A DNA stretch of 64,000 nucleotides from Sarcomyxa edulis (GCA_009761415.1 QUOL01000007.1:1240001-1304000), one strand, 5' to 3'; numbered from the stretch's first letter, positions 12,000-23,080 are shown. Numbers and translations: made by a program. Notes: generated from the sequence alone by a model not told the origin.

Positions 12000-12968
12000 T
12001 TACTGTGTTTGTCGGGAGAACTCTAGCACAGGTCCCTGCGTTTCGGTGGGTTCTTGATTCCCTGTCAATACGGGTCCATTGGTGAAGGAACAGGACGTAC
12101 CGGTATGTATATTCGGTATTGTGTCTTTCGTAACAACCCAGCACAGACTATCTCCCCCTTGCCTCACACCGGAGAACTCCCTTCCTAGAATATCCTTCTT
12201 CCGCATGACGTCGAGGCCGTCGAAATTCTGTAGTATGGGTAAGATGCGCACATCGCCAGCTGACACGGATTGGTGGTGGCGGCTACGAATGTATTTTTTG
12301 AGGATAAAAGTTGATTTAGGAAAGAATGATATTGCTCTTCTCGACGTGATTACGTTGAGGGCGTTGGCTGACGGGTCGGTCAGACTGACATCGTTCCAAA
12401 TGAATGGATACATACATGTACCGTAGCTTGCCAGAAACAATAGTGGATCTCCGCATACGACGTGGAGTGCTATCCTTCGCGGTCGCCTGGATGGTTTGTG
12501 CAATAAAAGTGTTCGTACTTGATATTCTCCAGGAGGGGGAAAGGACGTGTCGAATATGAAAGTTGGTGGGTATCGAAACGCTTCTGAAGATAGGTACAAG
12601 GCTAGTTGACGAAATCCATTGGTATTTGTGCATATATCCATTGTCTTTGTGCGATGTGGAGATCTGTCGAAGAATTGGAAGACCAACGGTCCACACATGA
12701 TTGCGCTGGTTTCGTCTAGGACGGTGAGAAATTCTTCGGGATCTCCGAACCATTTTCCGATCATTGAGCGTATGTTCCATGTAGACATTGTGTATTCCTT
12801 TGTGATATTCCATGTAGAAAAGCTTGCGAGTGAAAAAATAAAGATGGTTGGAGCGGACCATGACGCAAAAAATTGACGTAGTAAACGGGAACCGCCGCGT
12901 ATGAGTACCGTCTCAACAAGAGACGCACTATGGAGATCGATATGGCGAACAGGTGGAACAGGATCCAT
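12000..12968 (-). CDS. F-box/nucleotidyltransferase-fold family protein, copy 2
   Basis: An open frame of 322 residues, the longest uninterrupted member of the family. N-terminal block VETVLIRGGSRLLRQFFASW, then IMCGPLVFQFFDR...KTMDICT at the nucleotidyltransferase position (Ser to Pro, first Asp to Thr, second Asp kept). The block LHVVCGDPLLFLA follows, then RRAISFFPKSTFILKK and a C-terminal WVV segment. The family intron after the CGDP block is absent or read through here. Near the end a 39-nt in-frame GT-AG stretch before GNQEPTE may be an intron, because the segment after it (GPVLEFSRQTQ) aligns with the spliced C-terminus of copy 6. Predicted soluble; function unknown. A degenerate-enzyme adaptor role is inference. 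Confidence 0.75.
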   Translation of the reverse strand: MDPVPPVRHIDLHSASLVETVLIRGGSRLLRQFFASWSAPTIFIFSLASFSTWNITKEYTMSTWNIRSMIGKWFGDPEEFLTVLDETSAIMCGPLVFQFFDRSPHRTKTMDICTNTNGFRQLALYLSSEAFRYPPTFIFDTSFPPPGEYQVRTLLLHKPSRRPRRIALHVVCGDPLLFLASYGTCMYPFIWNDVSLTDPSANALNVITSRRAISFFPKSTFILKKYIRSRHHQSVSAGDVRILPILQNFDGLDVMRKKDILGREFSGVRQGGDSLCWVVTKDTIPNIHTGTSCSFTNGPVLTGNQEPTETQGPVLEFSRQTQ

Positions 12969-13644
12969 GTCGAGTGATACGATCGATATCGACGGATCCG
13001 TGTTGAGGCCGATACGATCTATATCGACGGGTGCGAGGGCGAGGGCGAGGGCGAGGGCGACCCAAGACCGACCACAGACAAAGAATGAGATAGCGTCTAA
13101 GTACTGGTAGGGCAGATCGCCGGATAATTTACCGTCGCAGGTGTCACGCAGTCACTGGTATGGCCACTCGACTATGGTTCTTTCACGTGTGGACGCGCTA
13201 CTACGTTCTATTTTTAGCCTTAATACGGATTGAGGTTATATGTGAAAAAATTTACCGCAACGTGCAGATGTGAGGTATTCATGGTATAGTTTGTATCGGA
13301 ATTTCAAGTGTGATCGTGCACGGGGATAATGCGGGCTCACGGGGCGTAGTAGGGAACGACATATCGTAGATGGTGTATGTGTGAGGCTGAGGGTGGCACG
13401 AGACACATAGAGACCGGCAGAGTGATGGAAGAGGAAATAATAATATGACAAGATGTGGGTGGTAGGGGCGATACACGGGGTGACTTTTAATAGCGGGCGA
13501 TGCTGTGACGCGCCCTAGGAGTCTCGGACTGAGACCCGAATTCCGCCCTATGGTTTGCTCGGCCGTACTTTGTCACATTAGACCGCGGTCTTGCAAGTTA
13601 CATATTCCGTCGTTCGAGCCTCCACTTTTTTTTTTGTCTTTAGC
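12969..13644. other. Intergenic region with GAGGGC minisatellite
   Basis: Carries a short GAGGGC repeat (13035-13060) and a small inverted repeat (GTCTC/GAGAC) near 13530. No convincing gene on either strand. Confidence 0.4.
13035..13060. repeat. (GAGGGC)n hexanucleotide repeat
   Basis: Four perfect copies plus a partial, 66 bp upstream of the start of F-box/NTase copy 2. It could be length-variable between strains and lies where the promoter should be. Confidence 0.75.
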
Positions 13645-15657
13645 ATGTTCGCCGAGCATCCTCCTAGGTTCAAGGTAAAGGATATTGTGGTCCTGCTCCT
13701 GTTTGTAAATCGTCCTGATTCCAGTCCAAGATCGGTGATTATGTGTGGAGACAAGAAGGATTGTCTCATACGTGGCACTGGGCAAAGGTCAATGCTATTC
13801 ACCAAGAGGAATACATGGTAAGTTTGCTATATTAGCTTGCTATTCTACGCCTGACCGGCAAAATCCAAAAACAGTCTATCATATCATGGGCATATACTGT
13901 TTGCGCCCTCTCGGGTTTCTCGATCTACTGTCTGGAATCAGAGCTTCGTGACCGGGGATATTTCCTATCTCAGATTTCCAAAAAGAAATGCAAGGTCTGG
14001 GCGGAATAAAATAGCAGTAGTATGTTTCTAAGTTGAGCTTCTCTATATGAGCAGAACAAGCAACACTATATGTAATTGTGTGTAGTAGGGATGAGACGAA
14101 TACAGAATCCTATGTATACAAGTTTGTCGGCGATTGTTACTATTTGGATTACTAGGGGACGGCCTTGTACGTCTGAAACCAAACAAAGTTGTCTTCCGTG
14201 TCTAGTCCCAATTCTATTCTAAACTCTTTAATCGTGTCGCGCATCAATATGTCAGAATCTGGGTGGTCTCTTATACTGGACATTTACATACTTAGAGGTA
14301 CAGGCTTTGGTTTTTGCTGCACGATTCTGACGATCAAATAAACAGGATATGCTCTTGCATATTGTACTCCTCATATGCCGCTGGGAATCATTTTGTCGAA
14401 CCATGTTCTTCAATCAACAGGCTTACGGTGTAGCTCTTTCGATCTTATGAAACGGATTCTCGATATTGAGTATGCTGTAGGAACATCAAATTGTACGTCT
14501 CGCTTCACATTTTTTTTGGTCTAGTTCTAACTTGAGTGGTCTGGTCGCATAGTGGATATATTACTCTTTCATGCAGTTCGGTCGCCATTGATCTATAACG
14601 TAACTTTGCTCCACAAATGGACTCAAATTGATGATCCCGTCAAAGCTGTTGACCTGGGATATGGTGTTGGTCCAAATCTATTCTTATACACCCCCAGTGT
14701 GTTACGAATCAAAAGGGAGGTCCGAGTCAAATCGACGGAAGATGCACATAGATTCTCATACGTGCGTACAATTCTGTATCTGTTTCTAGCTGCTTCTGAC
14801 CGTTTTGCATACATAATATTAGATGTACGATATGAAGTATGTACATATAGATCCTCAGGAGTTGTGTCCTCCGCAGTACGTCGATTTCTTCTGTACTCAG
14901 TTGTGAGATGAAATCACATTATATATGTCAGCTTTGAGTTACCCATAACATGGATATACGGTAAACCGATAACAGTCAACCTTCGCGCCTATAATCACAC
15001 TACCAATACTCTGCTGTGCAATGAAGTTATAACACTTTCACATAGAAATATTCCACATCAAAATACACCCTCACATCAGTCCGTATTACGAACGGTTCCT
15101 GTTTCACCAATGTTTTGGCCTGTGTTATGTTCCTATGCAGGTATCTTGTCTGATTTTGTTCGATATGAGCCTCTATTCTGATTGATTACCTGCTACATTC
15201 AGATCTGTCGTGCCTTCATATTGAAGAGGACATTGCAATCTGTGTCGATGGTACGAGTGTCGGAATGACTATTGTTTCGTCAAATATCTACACTTTTGAA
15301 TGGTGTACTCCATCGCCATTCAGTCGCGGTCTTACGCCACAGGCAAATAGTCGATCTATGTGTTCATTTGATGGTGTACTGGTACGTCTCTTCACTCTCA
15401 TGGGCTTCGGCCAAGTTGAACTTATTTTGTGAGTTTGCTTAAAACAGTTGGAGGCTTTTGTCCGAGATGCATCCCAGTTTAGGTTGAGTAGTCATGGGAA
15501 GCCTACACTGTTCCGCACAAATGTATTGGCACAAACATTTTGCAAACGCGCCGGTGGATCAGTTCACTCGGGTTGGGATTCACAGGCATCTTTCGTTACT
15601 GTAGAGAAAGCGAGGTCGTCTTGGGCATACGAAAGACGTTCGGGTGTACAAATTTGA
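13645..15657 (+). CDS. Unrecognised multi-exon gene (partly delineated, may be two genes)
   Basis: A chain of exon-like open segments on the plus strand. Exon 1 (13645-13817, MFAEHPPRFKVKDIVVLLL) splices in phase to 13875 (LSYHGHILFAPSRVSR). Later segments lie at about 14344 (YALAYCTPHMPLGIILSNHV), 14551 (DILLFHAVRSPLIYNVTLLH), 14932 (FELPITWIYGKPITVNL), 15205 (DLSCLHIEEDIAICVDGTSV) and 15448-15657 (LEAFVRDASQFRLSSHG, stop). Most have GT and AG neighbours. I recognise no domain. The stretch 13980-14340 does not connect clearly, so the first two exons may belong to a separate gene. Confidence reflects coding character, not the model. Confidence 0.35.
14152..14283 (-). CDS. Small minus-strand open frame, possible terminal exon
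   Basis: A 43-residue frame, MSSIRDHPDSDILMRDTIKE... to ...NFVWFQTYKAVP, with strongly protein-like composition (amphipathic helix then aromatic segment). It lies opposite the unclear gap of the plus-strand gene. It may be the last exon of a decayed minus-strand gene; no upstream exon was found. Confidence 0.25.
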   Translation of the reverse strand: MSSIRDHPDSDILMRDTIKEFRIELGLDTEDNFVWFQTYKAVP

Positions 15658-15980
15658 TTAGTTCCTCCCTTGATTGTCTAGAAATATAAATACCAACAGA
15701 TCATCCCAAGTCGTTGCGAGTTACTTAGGTCTTTCACAGGGCGTTCTTGAAAGATCTTACGTGACTGTACACTTTGGTAACCCCAAGCGGGCTGCATTTT
15801 TGTTAATCAAATCTTATGACTGAAACATTTTTTAATTTACATTTCTCTATGGTGCTACGTGCAATTCTGTGTTTCTGCTTCTAGGAATAAATTGTGGTCA
15901 CTTATTGTTGACCGTTGGGTGTATATACAATCGGTGAAATCTATCGCCTATGGACAGATCGTTTATCTGTAGGATAAGGA

Positions 15981-16887
15981 TCAAATCGGGATTTTGATAG
16001 TGTAGACAGTCTTTGTTGCCAAAATTCCGAGGCTGAATGAAAATGTTGTAGATTTAGTGCTAATACGCTGCAATATATAGCTTGCTACGCACCGTGTGTT
16101 GGCCTGTTGTAATGTTGTGACGTCCAGTTTGGGAATGAAGCATGATGAGCTTTGAGCGTCTTTTCTTTGGACTGTATAGGCATGGCAGGAGCAGATATAC
16201 TGGGATTGGAAATGCTGACAATTCCTGGTAACGACAGGGTTTACATGGAGTGGCACTGCAGGATGAACATGTGACGTACTGGAATATGCAGACTGCTCTG
16301 CCTCTAGTCTTGCCTGTTTTTCCTTCGCTAATTCAGCGGTCAACCTGGCGATCATCTTATCGGATGCATCTAACTGATATACAGCTATCAGGTATATGGT
16401 CAGTTATGATAATAGTATAGATATATATAAGTTGCTTACCTTCCACCATAATCTTAGTCCTGCTTTTGTCCCACTGCCGAACGCCAGGTGTGCTGTGATG
16501 ACGAGCGTGATGCGCCTTCAATCGCAGCTTGAGTCCTTTTGCTGCGACTGCTTGTGCTTCCCGCTCACCCGTTTTGCGTCTTGCCTCCTTGGGGTCTTTC
16601 AAGGGTTTGGGTTGGGACGCAGTATTGAGGGTCAAGGGGAAGTGTTCGCAGTCGGAACTGGAGGACGGAGGAGTGACAGTGTCGAGTGATTGGGGTGAGG
16701 GTTTTGGAGTGGAGTCAGACGTTGATGGAGTCGATATATCAGGTAAGAAGGTCGAATGGGAGATTGGAGAACCAGTATTGGTCGGAGTATCCGGATACTG
16801 GATGTATGGGAAATGTAGGAAAACAGGATTGGGTACACGTCGCGTTGAACTAGACGTGTTGGATGGATGTAAGGTGTCTTCGGACAT
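15981..16887 (-). CDS. Unrecognised basic/coiled-coil protein
   Basis: Start chosen at the internal ATG 16887 (MSEDTLHPSN), since the upstream part of the open frame looks non-coding. Exon 1 (16887-16440) encodes a Ser/Pro/Thr-rich N-terminus and then a basic helix (DPKEARRKTGEREAQAVAAK, KLRLKAHHARHH). A 55-nt intron (16439-16385) leads in phase to DASDKMIARLTAELAKEKQA, a likely coiled coil. Basic region plus coiled coil is reminiscent of a DNA-binding dimer, but the leucine heptad is not convincing, so I do not call it bZIP. The C-terminus beyond QQANTR may lie in a further exon. Confidence 0.45.
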
Positions 16888-17450
16888 CTTTGCTAGACTG
16901 GTAACGGCAAGGATATAGAATTCAGAGAAACTAGAAAAGCTGTGGACAAGCAGCGGTGCGGCGATAGACTGAGAAATGTCTTGCATTAGAGTACATCTTA
17001 TGGCTCTTTCTTCCTGATCGTTTAGCTGTAATTTGTCTGATGGGCCCAGCTCCCTTCTGTGGTCGAACCACACCACCATGCATCCCTACCATATCAAATA
17101 CTCTGCATGCGCTACCGGAATCTGCTGATAGGGACCTGAATGACCCATTTCATATCTACCACCTCTGACGGCAATACTGGCATTTTAATCTGCTGAATCC
17201 TGTCGTTTCACAGTAAGTTAACGACTGTGTGGTTCTGCATTCTAAGCAGAGGTCTAAACAATATGTGTATAATTATATGGTTATGGCTTCGCAAAATGAC
17301 CAGGAGGGGATTTGTATCTGTGTGTACCTAGAGTGGAATGGAATCCAGGTGTAGGCTGGTTCTATATCTCAGGCCCATGCATCTTACGGTCATGTGAAAC
17401 TGTTGTATTGTGTAAATAAGCACGACCTGGACCAATCGGCGGTAAGCATA

Positions 17451-17874
17451 TTAGATTACTATCATATTGGTCACATACCCAAGGCCGTCCTGTAAAGACT
17501 CCGGAGGCAACAACTCTTTTTGATAAGCTGACCCTTCTGTGTCTGGATTGAGATTGCCATGTACTTTGTCATATGGTAAGTAAGCTATAAACGGTGTACA
17601 CCAATTCGACGTTGATAGAGAGATGTATGCAAATACCAAGTTGGAGATGTACACCGTTGATCGGTTGTTGGGAATGGCACTGATGCGGTTCCTGGACGGT
17701 TGGACGGTACCCAGGCTCGGACTCAGATGCGCGCAAATCTCTTTTCCATGGGCTATCGAAGCTCGGTTCCCACTTGTCGGGCCGTGTTAGATGTCCGCAT
17801 GTTTTATCATCCGCCTTTATTTTTTGGAATTCAAACAAATCAGGCTGAAGTCTCTGTGTGGATAAGAGTGGCAT
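17451..17874 (-). CDS. Small hypothetical protein, 117 aa
   Basis: Two exons (17874-17655 and 17584-17451) join in phase across a 70-nt GT-AG intron. The protein starts MPLLSTQRLQPDLFEFQ and ends GLGYVTNMIVI. It is hydrophilic, rich in Pro, Glu and Asp, with no membrane segment. No family recognised. The neat splice and the protein-like sequence on both sides of the intron are the only support. Plus-strand frames in the same region (17700-18104) look like shadows. Confidence 0.4.
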
Positions 17875-18164
17875 GTGGAATATCCATCCCGATAAAATTC
17901 ACACGCGGACTTTGGATGATTTGTTCGTATTCTCGTTATATCTGGCGGTGGTCGACCATGCACTTTTTCCCATTGTGTTCTGGATCCCATCCACGTTGGA
18001 CAGTGGAGCTTCCGTCGCGAGTTTGTTGGAACGTGGTATATAGAAGTTACGTGTTTGTGCGGATGCCCATACGGAGATTGAAGGAACTTAATAAATCAAG
18101 TTGACTTGCAAGGAAGGTTTTGCTTCATCGAATCAGACTTCTCCTCATTGTCGTTGGTCTGAAA

Positions 18165-18528
18165 ATGTCTCGTGTATGGTTGAACGCAAGTATACGCTCA
18201 TAGCTGATCTGGATCCCTCGTTATAACTGATATTTGTTTGTGCAGTTGGGCAGTGTTGTGATGTATTGGAGCGCCGTCGGCGGAGTTCGGAACGGTCGCG
18301 TCAAGGAGATCGCTGTCCATTCGGATGTACGATCACCTTGTCTCTTTGAAATAAATTTCGATCGGCGCTTACGCACTTGCTAGGGCACCACCGTGCTAAC
18401 TATTGAGGATACTAGTTCTGGGCGACAATTGACAACCTTGTGAGTACCATTTTGTGTATGCTACACTTGCTAAGTTGTTTCGTCTACCTTTCAGAGCATC
18501 AGCCGTTATCCTCGTGCGAGACGAGTGA
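18165..18528 (+). CDS. Small Tudor-like (Hva1-type) protein, 59 aa
   Basis: Too short for an ordinary ORF scan. Four exons fit exactly: 18165-18173, 18246-18326, 18384-18439 and 18495-18528, all GT-AG and in phase. The product reads MSRLGSVVMYWSAVGGVRNG, then VKEIAVHSDGTTVLTIED, then TSSGRQLTTLASAVILVRDE. The pattern (a W near the start, G-x-V-x-E turn, a 'TIED-S-GR' strand, closing hydrophobic strand) resembles the small hypervirulence-associated TUDOR domain common in fungi. Only one barrel is encoded. Assignment is by motif shape from memory; function unknown. Confidence 0.5.
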
Positions 18529-18827
18529 GCGTGCGACTCACCGAAAGCGGATAGTCTAGATGTTGGTGTAAGGGACGGCGAATATGTTGGGAGATCTTCG
18601 CATCAGATTTGCAAAGTCAGAACTCGAAGAACGGGTGTTAACGTTGTACTACGATACAAGTACGATGGCTTCTTAAAATTTTGTTGAAGGTACTAGCGAA
18701 ACTAGTCGTCTTTCCTAGGTCTCCCTTGTGCTAACAGAAAGGTGCGGACAACTTTGACAAGATATAAGTATTTGCAGTCTGACATATTGTATCTGTTGAA
18801 GCCCGACTGAGCCCGTCGACGGTAATA

Positions 18828-20726
18828 TTGAATCTATCCGCCTGTCGCACGGTCGAAATGATGAACATCCCATTTCTCAGAGGAAACCGTTCCTCTCTTC
18901 GACACACAGTCTCTACTGGACTATCCTCGATTTACCGTCGTATTTCTCGTACCGTTGTCCCGCATACGCGCTCCTGTATTCCAGATGAGACGAACCTTGA
19001 GGCGCTGTTATATTGTGGTTTGGGTGGCACCGGGTCTGTGTGGCTACTTCTTCGCATGCCCCAGATGTCAACCGGTGAGCTTGTTCGTATCCGAGATGGG
19101 ATGGAGATAGTGTTATTCAATTGCGGAGAAGAAATCGGTTGTCGAGTATTGGGAAGGTACAGGCTGGAGCGGTATTGGGTGGTATACGCCATCGAACCCA
19201 AGGGTTCAAACTTCGCAGGCTGCGTCTTCCTCGCTGTACCCTACAAATGGGCTCGTGTCGGAATATTATCTACGATTCGAGGACGACTCCTACCTTTCTC
19301 TATCCGATATACTCTCCCAACTCTTGACGTTGCGAATGCCAGGAGTTCGGTACCAGTGTATTTGCAGGAGAATACAAGCGTCACGATTACATATTCTATC
19401 AACCTTTTTTATGACCTTGGGGATTAGGAAAATTGGTGCGGATTTTATATACACTCATCTATTGGCCTTCGAATGATTGTATTGTTTCTAATTTACTGTT
19501 CACCAGTATAGCGCGGACGTAGGCATTACGCGGATCTCTTCGTTCGTCTTACTGGGAGGTTGCGTGTGTATATGATGTATACTCCAGGGAATACATACTG
19601 ATTTCAGTCCGGAGGAGAGATCGGATGATGCATACTATCGGCTTGCTCTCGGCGATTCTTGATCGTTACTTCCATGATTCCTGATTGACTGTGTTTGGAA
19701 CAGATGCTTTACCCAAATACCGCATCGTATCGAGCCATTGCGTTCCCGTATCATGTTGCACGCAACAATGACTCGCACTGGATTTTATTTGTTCCAAGAG
19801 GCCGAAACATTATTATTGTGCGGTATGGCAACTGAGGCGTTACGGATTTATTGCTCATCGATCAGCCAAATCATCGAGAACGAACCGCTTACAGAGCTTC
19901 TGCCGGAAGTCCCATTTGTGGAGTGCCCCCGGGAGACGCTGATCTGCGTTTGGATCAATTTCAATAGCGTTTTCCGTGAGGCGCAAATATCCTCTACGCC
20001 AGGTTAGTCTTTCTGAACGTGTATCGAACTATACTGATTGGTTGCGGCTTGAAGAAACAACACAGGAAGCCATCGATCTACTGAACATGTTTAAGCCGAC
20101 TTCGAAGAAGACTCATCCTCGCTTCCGTACGCACGATGAGATTCGGCTTCTCAAGGCAATGCAGATATCTACGGGACTTACTTTGGGTCTAATGGCATGG
20201 GATAGAGGCGATCGTGCGACTGCAGGGAAACGATACTCCGAGTCTATTCGTATTGGATCGTTCTTTTCACCCGATTCTGTTTTAGAGGCGACACCCTTTA
20301 GTCATTGGGTGCGTACAGAACTCGATAGTCTGAACAACAATCTGGAAACATTACTTCGGATCGATTCTGATATCCACCGTTCTCGTATGGGCGTATCTGT
20401 TGAACGGAGGGACATGATAAACGCTAGGAATACCAGAATCGAAGGTAGTGGGCAGGTGTTGCGAAGCGAAGAACTTACTGTGGCCTCGGACGCTTGTACG
20501 AGATGCAAAAAGAGAAAGGTGAGGTTACAGCGATGCGCCGGTTGCGGAATGGCACGTTGTGAGTACGTTCGCGACTTTGCTCTGTCCAATTGCTGAAACC
20601 CCTCCTTTAGACTGCGATTCTAATTGTCAGAAGGAGGATTGGATGTGAGCAACCCAGAACATAGCACTAGCGATGCGGATGCTTATATACTTTATCAGGT
20701 CTCACCGAATGGCGTGTATAAGTTGA
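18828..20726 (+). CDS. MYND zinc-finger protein with TPR-like region
   Basis: A multi-exon gene of a class abundant in basidiomycetes. Exon 1 (18828-19178) splices over a 40-nt intron to 19219. A helical region follows (PEERSDDAYYRLALGDS, then FYLFQEAETLLLCGMATEAL, then GLMAWDRGDRATAGKRYSES), consistent with tetratricopeptide-type repeats. The C-terminal MYND finger is split over three exons. The first part is CTRCKKRKVRLQRCAGCGMA followed by RC. An intron precedes YCDSNCQKEDW, and a final 55-nt intron (20645-20699) leads to the last exon supplying MSHRMACIS and the stop at 20726. That last exon provides the His and Cys that complete the zinc site. MYND domains mediate protein-protein contacts; the partner is unknown. 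Confidence 0.68.
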
Positions 20727-21018
20727 AAAGATAGGCGCATCATGGCTACCGGGAATTTTGGCGTGTCTCAAGGTCAATTATGCGTGAGCGAGGTTGGGAG
20801 TTCCCGTTTCATTCATTGTATGCAGACAATTTGGCGACTAGAAATTGTATCTATCGATACTACACGTGAACGTTTAGGGTCTTCGAGATAGTATCTGGTC
20901 GAGCTGAGTGTTGCGTTGATGGCTCAGTGGATAAGTCATAACGGTAGCGCTCACAGCAATGCCTCTTGCAATGGGTAAAGGGCCGCACGTGGGCCATCAT
21001 CGTACAGTCGGTCTTGAG
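20727..21018. other. Intergenic, convergent ends of MYND gene and RNR small subunit
   Basis: No coding frame. A tRNA-like A-box string near 20920 was examined and not accepted. Confidence 0.4.
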
Positions 21019-22353
21019 CTACCCAATAGTCCGAACCTTCCTATCTAACACGTTTGGGTTTCCCCCCTTCAGATCAGATGAACTCGTTTTTGTGAACGGT
21101 AACTATAAACAGGTCGAAGCATAGAATGATCAGACAATTGTTCTACATACCGGATTCTCCGAATAGAATATTATTGGATATCCCAACATTCCCAACAGAT
21201 GGTCTGCGACAAATTCGACGTGTTGTCCTATGGTACTGGCATTTATACTTTTTAACGAGGTCGGCATTACATCTGTTGTATGGAAGATCATAAGCCAATA
21301 TTCTTCATATGAATAACGGGGTACTCACATTCTATGAACAATGTTTCAATCTGAACGGCTTCCCTGACCATTTGGCAAACGATGTCAGATGGAGGCTGCT
21401 GCCTGATGTATCCGATAAGCGTGCATGTAAAGCGTGCGTAGAAGCGCTCGTCCGTCGATATTAATTTGTTCGATTGGCATAGACCAGGCATGAGCCCTCT
21501 ACTCTTGAACCAGGATATTAACGCGAACGATGACGAAAAGAATAGTCCTTTGACTACTGCAAAGGCGGCGAGACGTGTAGCGAATATGTTCTGTCGGTCG
21601 TTGGTCCACTTCGTGAGCCACTCGGTTTTGACTTTGATGAACGGGGTTATGGACACGGCACTGAATAAGTTTTCTTGGTCTGCAATATCTTGTACGAAGG
21701 ACGATAGCAGAAGAGCGTAAGTCTCGGCGTGTATGTTTTCCCTGTGTTTCGAGAGCCCTATGTAAGCGTCCGTACAGCGACTGGGTAAGAATTTACATCA
21801 TGGTTTGAACCCCGTAAAAGCAGCGAGCTTCCGGAATTTGTATGTCAGACGATAGTCGTTGGACCAATTTGTCGTTGACGACACCGTTCGACGTTGCAAA
21901 GAATACTAGGATTCGTTGGATGAGACCTCTCTCGCTGTCGTCAAGTGTACGATGCCATTCGTGGATATCTCGCGACATGTCGATTTCCTCTGCTGTCCAT
22001 AATGAAGCCTCTGCTTGTTTATATAATTCCCATAGCTAACAGAGATGTGAGCTCCCGAAAGTCCTCTAGTCGGATCGGTACTCACCTCGTGATATTGTAT
22101 AGGAAACAACGCGAAGCGGGATATACAGGTTTCCAACGACGATTCTAAAATCCGATAAGTTTGCTCCGTGTTCTCCTCGAAATCTTCATTGACTATGATG
22201 TCCGATCTTCGAGGTGATCCCGTTCAGGTCAGTCTCCATTTCGATTTCGAGAGATGAAAACAACGAAAGTTATTACCTGGGACTTCTGTCCATTATTTCC
22301 ACGTCGCCCGTACTGCGTAGTTCTGCCGCCTTGCATTCAATTCGTACATCCAT
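21019..22353 (-). CDS. RNR2: Ribonucleotide reductase small-subunit (R2) homologue with defective metal site
   Basis: R2 subunits house the diiron-tyrosyl radical that drives dNTP synthesis. Six exons join in phase: 22353-22277, 22206-22086, 22035-21797, 21741-21329, 21272-21151 and 21102-21019 (351 residues). Conserved blocks include ISRFALFPIQYHELWELYKQ, AEASLWTAEEIDMSRD, QIPEARCFYGVQTMMENIH, FKSRGLMPGL and HVEFVADHLLGMLGYP. The radical Tyr (ENIHAETY) and the Glu and His of that motif are kept. Three of six ligands are changed: ATSNGVVN (canonical SDG, Asp to Asn), VVKGLFFS (canonical VEGIFFSG, Glu to Lys) and DERFYARF (canonical DEGLHCDF, His to Tyr). The C-terminal tail that docks on R1 is missing. 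This resembles yeast Rnr4, a ligand-poor partner of Rnr2. Introns are intact with no stops, so it may be a functional non-catalytic subunit rather than a pseudogene. Confidence 0.85.
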
Positions 22354-22423
22354 CAGTTTAAGTGCTGCAAAGGTGTTTGATTATGCTATCCTAATAAGCT
22401 CAGACAATGCGGCCCGTCTACGA

Positions 22424-23080
22424 TTAGTGTACGTTCGGGAAAGTCAGGTTGACTAACCTACTAAGTATAAGTCGGGCTTTGCTCTTAAGGTCTAGAAGCG
22501 AGTGAACCGGACACGAAAGACTCCTTTTATACTCACTTAGTATTTGACTGCGTTTCGGACGCGATGTGTCTGCGTCGAGCCGGAAGGGAACGATTTCCGA
22601 TAGTCGTTCAATGCGCGTCTGATCATGTGTGATTGGGACCCATATCTTGCTTGTGGCTCTGAAATGAACAAAGATTGTCGGCGGGAATGTTCGAGTAAAG
22701 ACGTTCGATCTCTGTGCAGGGTTTCTCGTCCACAAACTGAACAGTTTTGGACAAATCGTCGAATCTCAAATTATACACGTGATTTTATTGTCTGTATTTA
22801 AAGTCCGGATGCTCCAGCCTGATTCTCGTTATCCAGTTCGGTCTCTCAAAGTCATGAGCGAGTGGTGTAAGTCTATACATACGAATATTTCACGGTGCCA
22901 CACTGGACTTACTATGTCGGAACAACAGCCCAATGTGGGCATACCTCCAACACGGTACTGTCTAGTACGAGTCCAGCGCCTTTGACCAGATTGTCTGGAG
23001 GAGGTGCTTTAATCTTGTATCCTTCGATAGTAGGACATTTCAAATGGTTGATTTTGTTTGTCTACAGCTCTAGAATGTGA
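22424..23080 (-). CDS. Unrecognised gene, incompletely delineated
   Basis: Exon-like minus-strand segments: 23040-22940 (LKCPTIEGYKIKAPPPDNL, then VKGAGLVLDSTVLE) and 22690-22530 (PPTIFVHFRATSKIWVPITH, then RLSEIVPFRLDADTSRPKRS). The last splices over about 45 nt to a final exon ending at 22424 (LNLKSKARLILSRLVNLTF). The middle (22740-22930) does not splice cleanly in any frame I tried, so this may be decayed. The ILLE-V-W-V-P alternation is vaguely similar to the 30252-31607 gene, not enough to assign. It ends 70 bp upstream of the RNR small-subunit start. Confidence 0.33.

Noticed and set aside
13510..13550. Inverted repeat GTCTC/GAGAC as a Helitron 3' hairpin
   Set aside because: The stem is only five base pairs, no CTRR follows at the expected distance, and it is 10 kb from the RepHel gene.
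17700..18104. 134-residue plus-strand frame
   Set aside because: Composition (many Arg, Trp, Cys, Met in irregular order) looks non-coding, and the minus strand holds a better spliced gene in part of it.
20900..21000. tRNA-like string (TGGCTCAGTGG, resembling an A box)
   Set aside because: No B box or matching acceptor stem follows at the right distance on either strand.
21019..22353. Ordinary pseudogene explanation for the RNR small subunit, based on the apparent stop after QTMM
   Set aside because: A GTAAAT donor inside the last Met codon and an ACACAG acceptor restore the frame to MENIHAETY; no stop or frameshift remains.
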